Positions 9,490 to 19,824 of a stretch of DNA of 64,000 nt are shown one piece after another. A program made the translations under genes and the position numbers. This stretch comes from Rubripirellula amarantea (GTDB lineage: Bacteria; Planctomycetota; Planctomycetia; Pirellulales; Pirellulaceae): the NCBI RefSeq assembly GCF_007859865.1, contig NZ_SJPI01000001.1, positions 2,913,406 to 2,977,405 of the forward strand. Reading direction: 5' to 3'. The first letter of the stretch is position 1. Every line of letters starts with the position of its first letter. The notes under the pieces are model-generated. The model saw nothing but the letters and a program-made list of their open reading frames with translations, was not told where the DNA came from and did not search any database.

Positions 9490-12400
9490 GCGACGGAATT
9501 AGGATCAGTGGGTGAGGGAGACTCTGCGGACGAACCAGATCCCAATGTAGAGGCAAACAGAATGAGCACATCGGTGACTCCGTGGCTCTTCATGGGAACG
9601 TTGCACACCCCGCCTTCGCAAACCAGTGTTTCGTCCGCTAATGATTCCCGGTCGTTTCGCCATTGGTTCAGCATAGCAATCGCGGAATCGCGAAGAAGAA
9701 AACCGGTCTGGATGTCACGAAAGAATCGCAACTTTACTTGACATTGGCGTGCCACTGTTTGGATTAAGCGAACTTCAACGGCGAGTGATCCGTCGGGCTG
9801 GCTATAAGATTTCATTCCGCTGATACGAACGCTGCTCGGTGCAACGTGCGCGAACCAACCGGTCGATTCAACCGACGGTTTTAATTCGACCGAACGAATG
9901 ATGGGTGGCGCAATTCGTGACATCGCTTGTTCGACCGGATGAGGAACATCGAATCCGTAGGCAAGCGAACATTTCGACTGCGTTTCGCCTTGAACATGAA
10001 TCAGGGTGTCAAAGAAACGATCGCCCACGACACGGTGATAAGGATAGCCATCCGATGTGATCAACGTCTTTCGCTCGGCCTCGTCAATCACTAGGCCCAA
10101 CGGAGCAACAAGACGTCGACTGCTCACTCGATGGATTTTTTCGCGAATCAGGCATCTTGGGATAGCCGAATCGCCTGAGACCGCGGCGCGAGCGGCGATG
10201 TATCGTTTCCAAGGGTTTCCACCTAGTTCGATTTTGTTGTCCAGTTCAATCTCGGTTTCCAGCAATCGACTCCCGCGGCGAAGCGTGTACGTGACCACAA
10301 AGTTCGCCAACGTTTTTGATTCATGCTCAAGCACACCTTGAGCTCGTATCACACCACGTGAGGCGGATGATTCCAAGACTTCAAGTGATTGGCACCGCAT
10401 GGTTGAAGCATCGGAATCTTTGTTCGTTGCATCGTAGCCGCACGCCACCAAGCGAAGTGAAAACCGATTGCCACGGACTCCGCCGCTGTAGACTCCTGAC
10501 ACGCCACCGGTTTGGTCGCTGATCGCAACTTCCATGAACTCGTTATGCAGGCGGCCGCGTTCGCCAATGGTGGATGGCTTGCCCAGGAATTTATCGCGAG
10601 CCCACCGGAGAGGCGAAAAGCCGAGGTCGTCGCGTGATGCTGGTTCCGTCGATGATGCATTCGACGAGGAATGAGAAGTGACACTTGCCGTCGAACCTTC
10701 TGCGTTTGCAATCGCGAATCCAAAAGCAGGAACATCGATCGTTGCGTGGTAACGATTGCTTTGCTTGGAAATTCCATAGATGTGTTTGCCGTTGGCAATT
10801 TTCTGCGGCACGTCCATGTCAATACGCGTCGGAGTACTTTGGCAGTTCAGAACCAAACGCGAAGATGCGCTGTCGCTCGGAACGCCACCAATAATACCCA
10901 CCATCGATGAAATCGCATCGTCTAGCGTCGCGCCGGATGTCGAGTCGGAAACGCTCGGAAGCGAGTTGGCGAGCAGGCCGTTCATGGCAACGAACAGTTG
11001 GTCACGCTGACTGGTGACCGATTTGCAGAACGAATCTGCCAAAGAAGAAATCGGATTGACGCTTTGGCTCGTCACGCGAGCGACGAAGTCGTCGGCCGAA
11101 GCAGGACCGGTGACCGAAAGATCACCTTGATGGTAGGGACGTTCGCCAAGATGAAAGTACTCGTCAATCTTCCAAAACCGTCCCAGGGCGACGCACCATG
11201 ACGCGGCGCGACGCAAGTCACGGAAACTATCGCAAACACGGCCGGGCCAGTGAACGAGTAGCCCAGTTGAAACCTCACCATTGTCGATGGACTCGCCAAG
11301 TTTAGTACCGATGGTGAGGAATGACGAATCGCTTGCTGCGTCGATCGGCTTGGCGGTCAACGCTTCAATATCGCCGCCCGGAATAGGTAACGTCACTTTC
11401 GCTTCCTCGCCGAAGCCGGAGCCAGCCGCAAAGTTGATGGGGATAATTCCGCTGTACCCGAGCCTCGCGACTTCACCAAGCAGATCCGACGGCGTGTCAC
11501 CATCGAGCCTTGCGTAAACTCGCGGAGCAGCGCCGATGCAACGCACTGCTAGTTCGTGTGACTGCGTGAATGCTGCGGCGGCGTCGGCAAAACTAAGCGT
11601 ATCGAACTGAAGGTTCTTCTCGGGACCGCCAGCAGCCCAGCCCAGGTCCTGGTCACGCAAACGACTTTGCACGGCTGTTGTTGTTTCGTCGGCTTGGGAA
11701 GCGAAGTACTCGAGCGCGGATGTGTCCAGCAAAGCATTGATGGGTGTAGGCAAAACCGAGCTTTCATCGGCACTCTCGGACGCATGCAGCGGAGCGTTGG
11801 CTAGTTGCGCAATCGCACTCGCCGCCGTCGAGCCAGTCACCAGCATCAGGTCGACCAAGTGAGGGTCGGACGTGAAATAATGGTCGCGTTCTTCGGCCAA
11901 AGCGTCGAAGACCTCGTGTAACGCTTCAATCGCTTCCTGGGTTCGCTTCTCGACGAAGGCGGTAGCGGCAGCAACGAGGCGGCTTTCAAAATGGATTTGG
12001 TCGAGGTTGCTGGTGTACCGCAGGCGGCGAGTCATGATTTGAACTTGCAGCGACGTGTAAGCAGCAGCATAGAAGTCGTCGACGCCAATCGTGCGTTCAG
12101 TGTGAGGTTGGTCGCCGAAGGTTTGATCGCTAACGGGTTCAAGACCCAGAGCCGCCGCCATCTCGTCTCGGTTAGCTCCGCTGATCCACTTTGCACCGGC
12201 GGCTTTCGCTCGGTCGATGTAGCCCGGGGGCAATTTAGCTTCGGACGGCGAGGGAACCGCGATCACTCGACCGGCAAAGTCCGTAGCGTGGGTCGTGGAG
12301 TGATCGTCTAGTGAATCCACGTTCGGATTGGGCGCGGCGTCCAAATTGGGTTCGGGCGGCGCGTCAGCCCGGTACCACTGCGGAACCTGCCCGCTGCGTG

Positions 12401-12533
12401 CGATCAATTCCGGGTGCCAAAGCACGGTCCAAGCCGCCAAAAGGCTACAAGCGTCACGATCGCTAAGATCGGACGGGAAGTCTTCCAGCGTCGAGACAGG
12501 AATCAAGACGCAGCACTCTTGAGCAGTAGCCAT
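9486..12533 (-). CDS. Large glycosidase-like protein (possible GH38-type beta-domain)
   Basis: I place the start at the ATG at 12533 (MATAQECCVL); the frame continues to 12605, but the extra residues look non-coding. The protein has 1015 residues and no signal peptide. The first two thirds are hard to place but contain TIM-barrel-like stretches (RLGYSGIIPINFAAG). The last third resembles the C-terminal beta-sandwich of alpha-mannosidase-like glycosidases: LHNEFMEVAISDQTGG, LLETEIELDN and VGDRFFDTLIHV. No catalytic residues could be fixed by eye, so activity is uncertain. The closest alternative is a non-enzymatic paralogue. Its 3' end is translationally coupled to the kinase gene. Confidence 0.55.
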   Translation of the reverse strand: MATAQECCVLIPVSTLEDFPSDLSDRDACSLLAAWTVLWHPELIARSGQVPQWYRADAPPEPNLDAAPNPNVDSLDDHSTTHATDFAGRVIAVPSPSEAKLPPGYIDRAKAAGAKWISGANRDEMAAALGLEPVSDQTFGDQPHTERTIGVDDFYAAAYTSLQVQIMTRRLRYTSNLDQIHFESRLVAAATAFVEKRTQEAIEALHEVFDALAEERDHYFTSDPHLVDLMLVTGSTAASAIAQLANAPLHASESADESSVLPTPINALLDTSALEYFASQADETTTAVQSRLRDQDLGWAAGGPEKNLQFDTLSFADAAAAFTQSHELAVRCIGAAPRVYARLDGDTPSDLLGEVARLGYSGIIPINFAAGSGFGEEAKVTLPIPGGDIEALTAKPIDAASDSSFLTIGTKLGESIDNGEVSTGLLVHWPGRVCDSFRDLRRAASWCVALGRFWKIDEYFHLGERPYHQGDLSVTGPASADDFVARVTSQSVNPISSLADSFCKSVTSQRDQLFVAMNGLLANSLPSVSDSTSGATLDDAISSMVGIIGGVPSDSASSRLVLNCQSTPTRIDMDVPQKIANGKHIYGISKQSNRYHATIDVPAFGFAIANAEGSTASVTSHSSSNASSTEPASRDDLGFSPLRWARDKFLGKPSTIGERGRLHNEFMEVAISDQTGGVSGVYSGGVRGNRFSLRLVACGYDATNKDSDASTMRCQSLEVLESSASRGVIRAQGVLEHESKTLANFVVTYTLRRGSRLLETEIELDNKIELGGNPWKRYIAARAAVSGDSAIPRCLIREKIHRVSSRRLVAPLGLVIDEAERKTLITSDGYPYHRVVGDRFFDTLIHVQGETQSKCSLAYGFDVPHPVEQAMSRIAPPIIRSVELKPSVESTGWFAHVAPSSVRISGMKSYSQPDGSLAVEVRLIQTVARQCQVKLRFFRDIQTGFLLRDSAIAMLNQWRNDRESLADETLVCEGGVCNVPMKSHGVTDVLILFASTLGSGSSAESPSPTDPNSVA

Positions 12534-13239
12534 GGATCGGAAAAAAATTTGACGTGTGGGTTGCAAAACGAATAGACTGAGGGGGTGAGTGAACAAAGCA
12601 CTCACGTACTTATCCCCTTACTTTTCAACAACTTATCGGCCATCAGCGGCGTTACCACCCGGCAGTCACTCGAACTGCCTTCACGGCAAAATTTGGCAAA
12701 CCTTGGACCGACAAGGGCGGCACAATTAATCGTAATCAACACAGCTTTGATTCGGTTTACAAGCCCAACGAGGTTCAGTTCGCAAGGTTCCGTCGGGAAG
12801 GTTGGGTCCACGAGGTCGGCAAATTCCCATTCACGACAGGGATTCACAGTCAAATTCTGGGTGTGAATTCCAGTGTGGATCACAACGTCGATCCGGGTTT
12901 CGAGGCGTTCCCCAACACCACCAAAGGGTTCGTGGCTGATTCCAAAACCGATAACCGGCAATGAAACGCAGGCGAATTGGCATCCCGAGCCTAATAAAGG
13001 GCGCGAAATGACGTCATTCTCTGTAAACTAGTGCTTTAACAGACAAATAAGACCCCCTGGGGTCACTGGCCTACGTTGACGTTCGAGGTTCGAATGCGGC
13101 GTGGGGCGACTTAGCGTCGACCAGTGGGCCACTCATTTCGATGCAGGTCCGATCGACGGGACCCATCAAAGACAATGATTTCGACGACATGAATTCGACG
13201 ATGATTTCGGCAACTTTTTCAACTTTGAACTGATTCAAT
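12534..13239. other. 706-bp gap upstream of the pilM-like gene
   Basis: This gap separates the divergent glycosidase-like (minus) and pilM-like (plus) genes, so promoters for both should lie here. A minus-strand frame (12602-12961) starts with TTG and resembles no family, so I do not call it a gene. A short perfect stem (GACCCC, two-base loop, GGGGTC) lies at 13051-13064, about 175 bases before the pilM-like start. No Shine-Dalgarno is visible before the ATG at 13240. Confidence 0.5.
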
Positions 13240-15426
13240 ATGGCAAGCTCAAGCAATGGCGTTTGGGGAATTGAAGTCGGACAAACGGCTCTCAAAGCGC
13301 TCCACTGCACTCTTTCACATGGCGAAGTGATCGCGGACGCGTTCGACTTGATCGAATACCCCAAGATCCTCAGCCAACCCGAGTCGGATCCCGAGGAGCT
13401 GATTCACGACGCTCTCGTCCAGTTGCTCGAACGCAACGACGCATCCGGTTCGGACAAGGTCTGCATCAGTGTGCCGGGCCAAAGCGGTCTGGCGAAGTTC
13501 TTCAAGCCGCCGCCGGTCGAAGTCAAGAAAATCGCCGACATCGTTCGCTACGAAGCACGTCAACAAATCCCGTTTGACTTGGCCGACGTGGTTTGGGATT
13601 TCCAGATGATGCCGGGCAGCATGGTCGAAGAAGGCTATGCCCTGGAAAGCGAAGTTGGTTTGTTCGCCATGAAACGCGAAATGGCATACCGCCAACTCGC
13701 GCCATTCCAAAAAGTGGATTTGGAAGTTGACCAAGTGCAACTTGCTCCGCTGGCACTCTACAACATGGTCGCCTATGACCGGATGCACGAACGCGTCGAC
13801 AACGACGTGTTCGACGTCGATAACCCACCGCCGTCAACAGTCTTGTTGTCGATCGGCACTGACAGCAGTGACTTGATTATCACGAACGGTTTTCGAATCT
13901 GGCAACGTAGCATGCCGATTGGCGGCAATCACTTTACTCGTCAGTTGACCAAGGATCTGAAGTTGACCTTCGCTAAGGCGGAGCACCTCAAACGAAACGC
14001 ACGGGAAGCCGTTGATCCGAAGTTAATCTTCCAAACCATGCGCCCGGTCTTCAATGACTTGGTGACGGAGGTGCAGCGATCGATCGGTTTCTTCCGAAGC
14101 ATCGACAAGAAGGCCGAGATCGGCGAGATGTTGATCGCCGGCAATACCGTGAAAATGCCGGGCTTGGCAGCCTACCTGGGTAAGAACCTTGGGTTCGACG
14201 TCGACGTCATTGATCGTTTCAATCGCCTTGGCGGTGAAGACGTGATGGCGATTCCAACGTTCCGCGACAATGCACCGACGTTTGCTGTTTGCTATGGACT
14301 GTGTTTGCAGGGTCTGGGTGTGTCGCAGGTCCATGCCAGCTTGGTGCCCCGCGAAATTCTGACCCAGCGACTCATTCGCGCCAAAAAGCCCTGGACGATT
14401 GCTGCCTTAGCCGCGTTGTTGATGGGGATGACGGGGCACTACATGTTCACTCAAAAAAGTTGGGCGACGACCGAAGACGAATTGTGGAAACGGGCAACGA
14501 CTGCAGTATCAACCACTTCGTCCTATTCGAGCCAACAAATTTCCGAAGACAGCATGCTTGAAGCAAAGCTGAAGTACCTCAACCAAATGGGGAAAGAGGT
14601 CTCCGGAAACGCCGAACGGCGTTTGAAATGGCTCGAAATATTAAAGATCGTCAACGACGCGGTGCCTCGCTTGGATCCCAACGGTGGCAAGGACATCAAA
14701 AAGTATGAGGATCGCAAAGACATTCAAGTAGAACAGATCGAAACGAAGTACTTCGAAGATCTGAAGAAAGAATGGTTCACCGCGGAACTTGCTGATCGTT
14801 ATCGCAGCGAAGTTCGCGACTGGCGACAAGTGATTGGAAAGCCACTTACTGAAGAAGAGTTAGAGGCACTTGAAAAAGACAAGGGGCCGACGGGACCGGG
14901 CTGGGTCATTCAGTTGACATGCTACCACTACTACAACAGCGAAGAACGAGAACGACTTGGTACCGAAGAGAACAACCATGTTCGTCGCTACATGACCACC
15001 AACTTCATGGAGAAGTCGGTCGAAGTTCCGGTGGGCAAAGATGAAAAAGGCGCACCGATCTTCGAGAGTTTTACCATGAAAGAGATGGGGCTGTCCTATC
15101 CATTGCTGCTGAACGTCGAAGAAGCGAAATGGGAAACCATACCAAATCCTGACTACGAACCAGATGACACCGCAGCGATGATGGGCGGTCCAATGGGCGG
15201 TCCAATGGGAGGCCCCATGGGCGGCTTCGGAGGTCCTGCGGCGGGCAGAAACGACAAGCCCGATGAGGATGTTGAGCTGCCCACGATCCGAGTCAAGAAA
15301 CTGGACTTCATTTTCCAAGTGGCTTGGCAACCGAACGAATTGACAGACCGCCTCGAAGCAAAACGGCTCGCTGAAGAAGAAGCTGAAAAAGAAGCGAAGA
15401 ACGGAAACAAAGTTGCAGCCAATTAA
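13240..15426 (+). CDS. PilM-like actin-fold protein with membrane anchor and extension
   Basis: The N-terminal part (about residues 1-370) is a PilM/FtsA-type actin-fold domain: VWGIEVGQTALKAL near residues 8-21, KVCISVPGQSGLAKFF, VRYEARQQIPFDL and the LIAGNTVKMPGLAAYL phosphate-loop-like motif. PilM normally sits on the cytoplasmic face of type IV pilus or type II secretion machines and binds PilN. Here it continues into a transmembrane segment (about 384-405) and some 320 further residues that would be periplasmic, like a PilM-PilN fusion. GPMGG repeats occur at bases 15180-15235. At 728 residues it is about twice the usual PilM length. Two downstream genes in the same orientation make a probable operon. 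Confidence 0.75.
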   Translation: MASSSNGVWGIEVGQTALKALHCTLSHGEVIADAFDLIEYPKILSQPESDPEELIHDALVQLLERNDASGSDKVCISVPGQSGLAKFFKPPPVEVKKIADIVRYEARQQIPFDLADVVWDFQMMPGSMVEEGYALESEVGLFAMKREMAYRQLAPFQKVDLEVDQVQLAPLALYNMVAYDRMHERVDNDVFDVDNPPPSTVLLSIGTDSSDLIITNGFRIWQRSMPIGGNHFTRQLTKDLKLTFAKAEHLKRNAREAVDPKLIFQTMRPVFNDLVTEVQRSIGFFRSIDKKAEIGEMLIAGNTVKMPGLAAYLGKNLGFDVDVIDRFNRLGGEDVMAIPTFRDNAPTFAVCYGLCLQGLGVSQVHASLVPREILTQRLIRAKKPWTIAALAALLMGMTGHYMFTQKSWATTEDELWKRATTAVSTTSSYSSQQISEDSMLEAKLKYLNQMGKEVSGNAERRLKWLEILKIVNDAVPRLDPNGGKDIKKYEDRKDIQVEQIETKYFEDLKKEWFTAELADRYRSEVRDWRQVIGKPLTEEELEALEKDKGPTGPGWVIQLTCYHYYNSEERERLGTEENNHVRRYMTTNFMEKSVEVPVGKDEKGAPIFESFTMKEMGLSYPLLLNVEEAKWETIPNPDYEPDDTAAMMGGPMGGPMGGPMGGFGGPAAGRNDKPDEDVELPTIRVKKLDFIFQVAWQPNELTDRLEAKRLAEEEAEKEAKNGNKVAAN

Positions 15427-15521
15427 CGACTGTTAGTCTGCAATCCCATTGCATCGACGATCATCCTGATCGCCGAAACACATCACCTCAACTACACCAC
15501 CCCACTGCCGAGTCGATCGTC

Positions 15522-17402
15522 ATGGATCAAGTCAAAGAACAACTCGCTATCGTCTTGAAGTACGGATTCTGGATCGGCTGTTCCTTCGTCCTGCTGCTGT
15601 CGTCTTACTTCTGGTATTCCGCCACTTCGGCACTCGACCAAGAGCGTGTCTCGCAGACTAGAAAAATCGAAGGGGCAATCAGCGAAGTGGCGAGTGTGGA
15701 AGCCAAGCTGTCTACGCATCCCAATGCGGTTTCTCACGCGCAGATGCAGGATTTGATCACGAGACGGCAAGACGATGTGCTTGAGTCCTGGGACAACCTG
15801 TTTGAACGACAACAGGAAATTTTGACTTGGCCGACTGAAGAGTTAAAGGAAGACTTCACCAGCAAGTTCATGATCAATGGGAAGGCGAAAGTCCCGATTG
15901 AGGTCTATGTTGATTTCCCGACGCCCGCTAGCCAAGAAATTGTTGCAACGCTTCGAAGTCGATACGCTCGCTATATTGAAAACGTGTTGCCTGATATCGC
16001 CAAGATTGGTGGCACTGAATGGACGGCCAGCTTCAAAAGCGCCGCGGCAATGGGAATGGGTGGACCCCCCGGGATGCAATCGACTTTTAACCGCCCCACC
16101 GTTGACATCACCGGTGCAAAGGGCGGTCCGCTGGTGAAGTGGGACGAAAGTAGTCAGTCAGGTCTGCTGTCGGACTTATTCCCATGGCGGGCAACCGGGC
16201 TTCCGAGCACCTTGAACATCTACTACTCGCAAGAGAACCTTTGGATATGGCGGCAGATGATGGAGATCATCGCTACCGTCAACGGTGCGGCGCAACAGCC
16301 CTACCAAGCCAAGATTCACGAAATCAATCGACTAAGTATTGGTAGCTCGGTGCAATTCGTCGCTGGTTCTATTGCCTCGCCCGGTCAAGCCGGCATGGGA
16401 ATGGGAATGGGAGGCGAGATGGGACAAATGGCGGCCCAGCAAGCCGAGATGGCAGCGATGATGGGATCGATGGGCGGCGCGGGATACGGTGGTCCGGGAT
16501 CCTCGCGAACCAAGTCACAAGGGAACGATCCTGCCGATGATCGCTACGTTGACGAGTCTAAGAAGCCAATCAAAGGCAGCACACTTCGAAAAGCACTTAA
16601 GAGCAATCAACCTACCGATGTCGCTCTCGCGGTAGCCAAACGTATTCCCGTGATGATGTCGTTGAAGATGAATCAAAGATCCGTCCCCGAGCTTCTTGCC
16701 GCGTGCGGAAGCGCGAAGCTAATGATCGAAGTCGAACAGGTTCGCATTTTGCCCAAGTCAGGTGCGTCGGAAGCTTCCGGTGGCGGTATGGGATCGATGA
16801 TGGGTGGTGGTGGGCCGCCCATGGACGATGGCATGGGGATGGGAATGGGCATGGGACCGATGATGGGCGGCGGTACAGCAGCCTCAACGAAGCCAGCCGA
16901 TGAATTCCCGCTCGATATGACCGTAGAAATTTACGGACTGATTTACATTTACAACCCGATGAATCGCGAACAGTTGGGATTGGAAAAGATCACAGAGAAA
17001 ACGGTCGACAAGGTTGTTGCGACGATCAGCGGCGACGGCGAAGCCAAAGAAGAACGTGACGAGCCTGTCGCGGATCAAAACGATGTGTTGCCGACTCCTG
17101 ACGCTGCACCCGCAAATGGTGCAGCACCTGCTGACGGCGGTGCTCCTGTTGAAGGTGGTGCTCCTGGAGTTGGCCAACCCGAAATCGATCCGGGGACTGG
17201 ACCCGCAGCCGATCCTGCTGGCGAAGCGCCGGCGCAACCTGCCGTTGACAGTGCGCCGGTTACTGGTTCGCCGGCGAAGGATCCGCCCGACCGGGCGGTC
17301 TCATGGCTAAACAGCGATACGCGGTGGCGAAAGTATCAGGGCGATGCGAGTAGGCACTTCACGCCGTCACACTTTGCCGACCGCAAGTTACTGGTTTCGT
17401 AA
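15522..17402 (+). CDS. Single-pass membrane protein of the PilM-like module
   Basis: A 626-residue protein with a short cytoplasmic start and one transmembrane helix (about residues 11-32), followed by a coiled-coil-like segment and a large extracytoplasmic region. This topology is that of PilN/PilO-type pilus assembly proteins, but I do not recognise the sequence. Two Met/Gly-rich inserts (near 16390-16500 and 16785-16875) and an Ala/Pro/Gly-rich linker (near 17090-17270) break up the protein. The start ATG at 15522 lies 95 bases after the pilM-like stop. By context it is probably a partner of the PilM-like protein. Confidence 0.65.
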   Translation: MDQVKEQLAIVLKYGFWIGCSFVLLLSSYFWYSATSALDQERVSQTRKIEGAISEVASVEAKLSTHPNAVSHAQMQDLITRRQDDVLESWDNLFERQQEILTWPTEELKEDFTSKFMINGKAKVPIEVYVDFPTPASQEIVATLRSRYARYIENVLPDIAKIGGTEWTASFKSAAAMGMGGPPGMQSTFNRPTVDITGAKGGPLVKWDESSQSGLLSDLFPWRATGLPSTLNIYYSQENLWIWRQMMEIIATVNGAAQQPYQAKIHEINRLSIGSSVQFVAGSIASPGQAGMGMGMGGEMGQMAAQQAEMAAMMGSMGGAGYGGPGSSRTKSQGNDPADDRYVDESKKPIKGSTLRKALKSNQPTDVALAVAKRIPVMMSLKMNQRSVPELLAACGSAKLMIEVEQVRILPKSGASEASGGGMGSMMGGGGPPMDDGMGMGMGMGPMMGGGTAASTKPADEFPLDMTVEIYGLIYIYNPMNREQLGLEKITEKTVDKVVATISGDGEAKEERDEPVADQNDVLPTPDAAPANGAAPADGGAPVEGGAPGVGQPEIDPGTGPAADPAGEAPAQPAVDSAPVTGSPAKDPPDRAVSWLNSDTRWRKYQGDASRHFTPSHFADRKLLVS

Positions 17403-17537
17403 GACTCATAGGATTGCTAAACGTATTCGTTTGCGTAACGCGATCAACACTTTCACACTCAATTCAAAACACTGCAATTCGTACGCGGGTATCCGGAAAT
17501 CGGATTCCCATTCACGGGCAAGCTAGAGAGAAGCAAG

Positions 17538-19589
17538 ATGGACGCTGATAAAATCAAAAACTTTTTCATCAGTCATTTTGAAAAAATGATCTTCGCAGCG
17601 ATCGTGGCTGTATCCGGGTACTTGGTTTATCAGGGCGTCGGAAAAGAGAACTATCTCAACAAGCACCAGCCGGACGAGTTGATCGCCGATGCGAACCAAG
17701 TGAAGCTTCAGATTGACGAAGACCACAGCGAGCAAGTTATCGCCGAACGGAAATTCACAAACGATCGTGAGATTTTTGAGAAGACGGTTACCCTTTACGA
17801 ACGCGTTGATCCCACACACTATCCGATTAAGAATGCCTGGGCCGATCCGGGCGCCGAAGCGGTTATTCGACGTCAGGATCCATTGCTAAGTCCCGTTGGC
17901 GATATTCGCACGATGGGTGTGGTGTGTTCATTGTCGTTTGCAGGTGCGAAGGCTCCCGACGACTATCCTGCCGCAAAGCTTGAGCCAGCCGATGAGCTAG
18001 AGAAAGCCGAAAAGAAGAAACGCCCGAAAAGAGGCTCACGGAATCAACCATCAATGGAAGAGATGATGATGGGAGGAATGGGCGGACCATCGTCCGAAGA
18101 AATGATGATGATGATGGGTGGCGGTCCACCGCCGACTGCACCTAAAGGCAAACGAGGTAAGAATGACGATGGTCGTCCAACGGGGCCCGCTCGCAAGTTG
18201 AACAAGAAGTTTGACCGTGGGTTTGCGGCCGTGCCTGAAAGTTCAACGAACAATCCGCAACCTAAGTTGGGTTGGTTCATTGCCGGCACGGCATTGTTGC
18301 CTCACCGCGAGATCTACGAGGCTTACGAAATGGCATTTCAGGATGCCAGCGGCTACAACACCAGTCGTGATACGCCGATCTATTTTGATCTTCAAGTCCA
18401 GCGAGCTGATGTGAGCGAAAAGGCGGTTGCCGACTTAACCGACGATGACTGGAAACTGATTTGGGATCGCTTCAAGTACACGCTTTTGGCCAGCAAGCTA
18501 TGGAGTGGGTACGCGCCCGAGATCGTGGAAGAAGACTACCGCGACGAAAACATTACAATGTGGATTCCTCCGGTGCTTCTGGATGATTACAGCGATTTTG
18601 CTACCCATCCTGAGATTCCATTGCTTTCCAAGGCAGACCTTAAGATTCGAAAGCTCAAAGAACTTCAAGGTGATGACGACGACGAAGCCGTCAACCCGGA
18701 TGATTTTGACTTGGAAAATGCTGAGTTTGCGTTGACGGGACCCAAAACGGGAGCACGCAACTTTGGGGCTGGGCCCGGTGGTTCGGGAATGATGATGGGC
18801 GACCCTAGCATGATGATGGGCGGCGGAATGGCGATGTTCGGCCGGGGCAAAGTGGAAGATGATCCCGTCATCAACAAGTTGGTGCGATTTTATGACTTCG
18901 CTGTCAATCCACTGACTACGCAATCGGCAAAGCCCGGACGTACTTACGTCTATCGACTTCGATACGCCGTGGTCGATCCAAACTTCCCTAGCGATCCAAG
19001 TTTGCAGCCCAAGTCGAGCCAGCTCGCCGCCGAGGTGGCAGCACGAGTGATGGAGAAGATGAATGAGGCACGCAAAGCCGAAAAGCGAGATTTCAGCATG
19101 TGGAGTCCTTGGAGCGATCCGAGTGATCCAGTCAAGTTGCCTTCCCTGCAGGAAGCGTTTGCCGGAAGCGTTGACCCAGGTTCGATTAGCATCTGGGATG
19201 TCGATGGGCGTGAAGTCGAATACCGTCGAGACGCTCCCACGGCGGAGCTGGCTTTGACTCAGATGGACATGAATACCGGCGTGCGAGCCCAGATCCTTCT
19301 GAAGAAGGTCGAAGAGGGCAGCGTGCTTAGCCACAAGACTCCGGCCGCCCAAGCGGTCGATCCAATTTCGCTTGAGGTGAAGAAGCTTCCCGACTACGAA
19401 ATCCTCAGCGGGTCAACAGTGATTGACCTCGCCGGCGGTACCGCGCTGTCGATCGTCGAAGACGGGCTGACACAACCCAGTACGATGCTGATCTATGACG
19501 AAGTCACCGGAAAGCTAATCGTGTCTGATGATGTGACCGATCAGTTCGAATTCCGGATGAACAGCTACGCTGACGAACGAGGCGAGTAG
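17538..19589 (+). CDS. Membrane-anchored Met/Gly-rich protein of the PilM-like module
   Basis: A 683-residue protein with one N-terminal transmembrane helix (about residues 16-34) and a long extracytoplasmic part. Met/Gly/Ser-rich stretches (near 18055-18125 and 18790-18840) echo those of the two upstream genes. It is not a recognised family; WSPWSDPSDPVKLPS and TGVRAQILLKKVEEG near the C-terminus suggest a folded domain there. An AGAGAGAAG stretch lies just before the ATG, a plausible ribosome-binding site. It is the last gene of the module and is followed by a strong hairpin terminator. Confidence 0.65.
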   Translation: MDADKIKNFFISHFEKMIFAAIVAVSGYLVYQGVGKENYLNKHQPDELIADANQVKLQIDEDHSEQVIAERKFTNDREIFEKTVTLYERVDPTHYPIKNAWADPGAEAVIRRQDPLLSPVGDIRTMGVVCSLSFAGAKAPDDYPAAKLEPADELEKAEKKKRPKRGSRNQPSMEEMMMGGMGGPSSEEMMMMMGGGPPPTAPKGKRGKNDDGRPTGPARKLNKKFDRGFAAVPESSTNNPQPKLGWFIAGTALLPHREIYEAYEMAFQDASGYNTSRDTPIYFDLQVQRADVSEKAVADLTDDDWKLIWDRFKYTLLASKLWSGYAPEIVEEDYRDENITMWIPPVLLDDYSDFATHPEIPLLSKADLKIRKLKELQGDDDDEAVNPDDFDLENAEFALTGPKTGARNFGAGPGGSGMMMGDPSMMMGGGMAMFGRGKVEDDPVINKLVRFYDFAVNPLTTQSAKPGRTYVYRLRYAVVDPNFPSDPSLQPKSSQLAAEVAARVMEKMNEARKAEKRDFSMWSPWSDPSDPVKLPSLQEAFAGSVDPGSISIWDVDGREVEYRRDAPTAELALTQMDMNTGVRAQILLKKVEEGSVLSHKTPAAQAVDPISLEVKKLPDYEILSGSTVIDLAGGTALSIVEDGLTQPSTMLIYDEVTGKLIVSDDVTDQFEFRMNSYADERGE

Positions 19590-19764
19590 GCTCGGCAACA
19601 CTGTTGGGCTTGATGAGGCAATGAGCTGGGACTCTATCGATCGGTCATTCGCGACAGCGAATGTTAGAGCCCAGCGATCGCGTTGCGTGCCCTGTCCGTG
19701 CGTGAACCCAGTTCGTGAGTGAACCCAGTTCATTTGCATGAATCAGCAGACACCGATATCAACG

Positions 19765-19801
19765 AAAAAACCCCGCCTGGACAGTCCTAGGCGGGGTTTT
19801 T
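19765..19801. terminator. Bidirectional Rho-independent terminator
   Basis: A GC-rich inverted repeat (ACCCCGCCT paired with AGGCGGGGT) has a loop of about ten bases and is flanked by an A-run on the left and a T-run on the right. It can therefore terminate transcription from both strands. It sits between the convergent pilM-module gene (stop 19589) and the small minus-strand gene (stop 19825). Confidence 0.9.
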
Positions 19802-19824
19802 GAGTACGGTGAAACTGGCCGCTA

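Noticed and set aside
12602-12961. 119-codon minus-strand open frame upstream of the glycosidase-like gene
   Set aside because: TTG start, no Shine-Dalgarno and no recognisable domain; it more likely lies in a promoter region.
18498-19352. 284-codon minus-strand frame inside the third PilM-module gene
   Set aside because: It is antisense to a well-supported gene, is His/Arg-rich as expected of a complementary frame, and matches no family.
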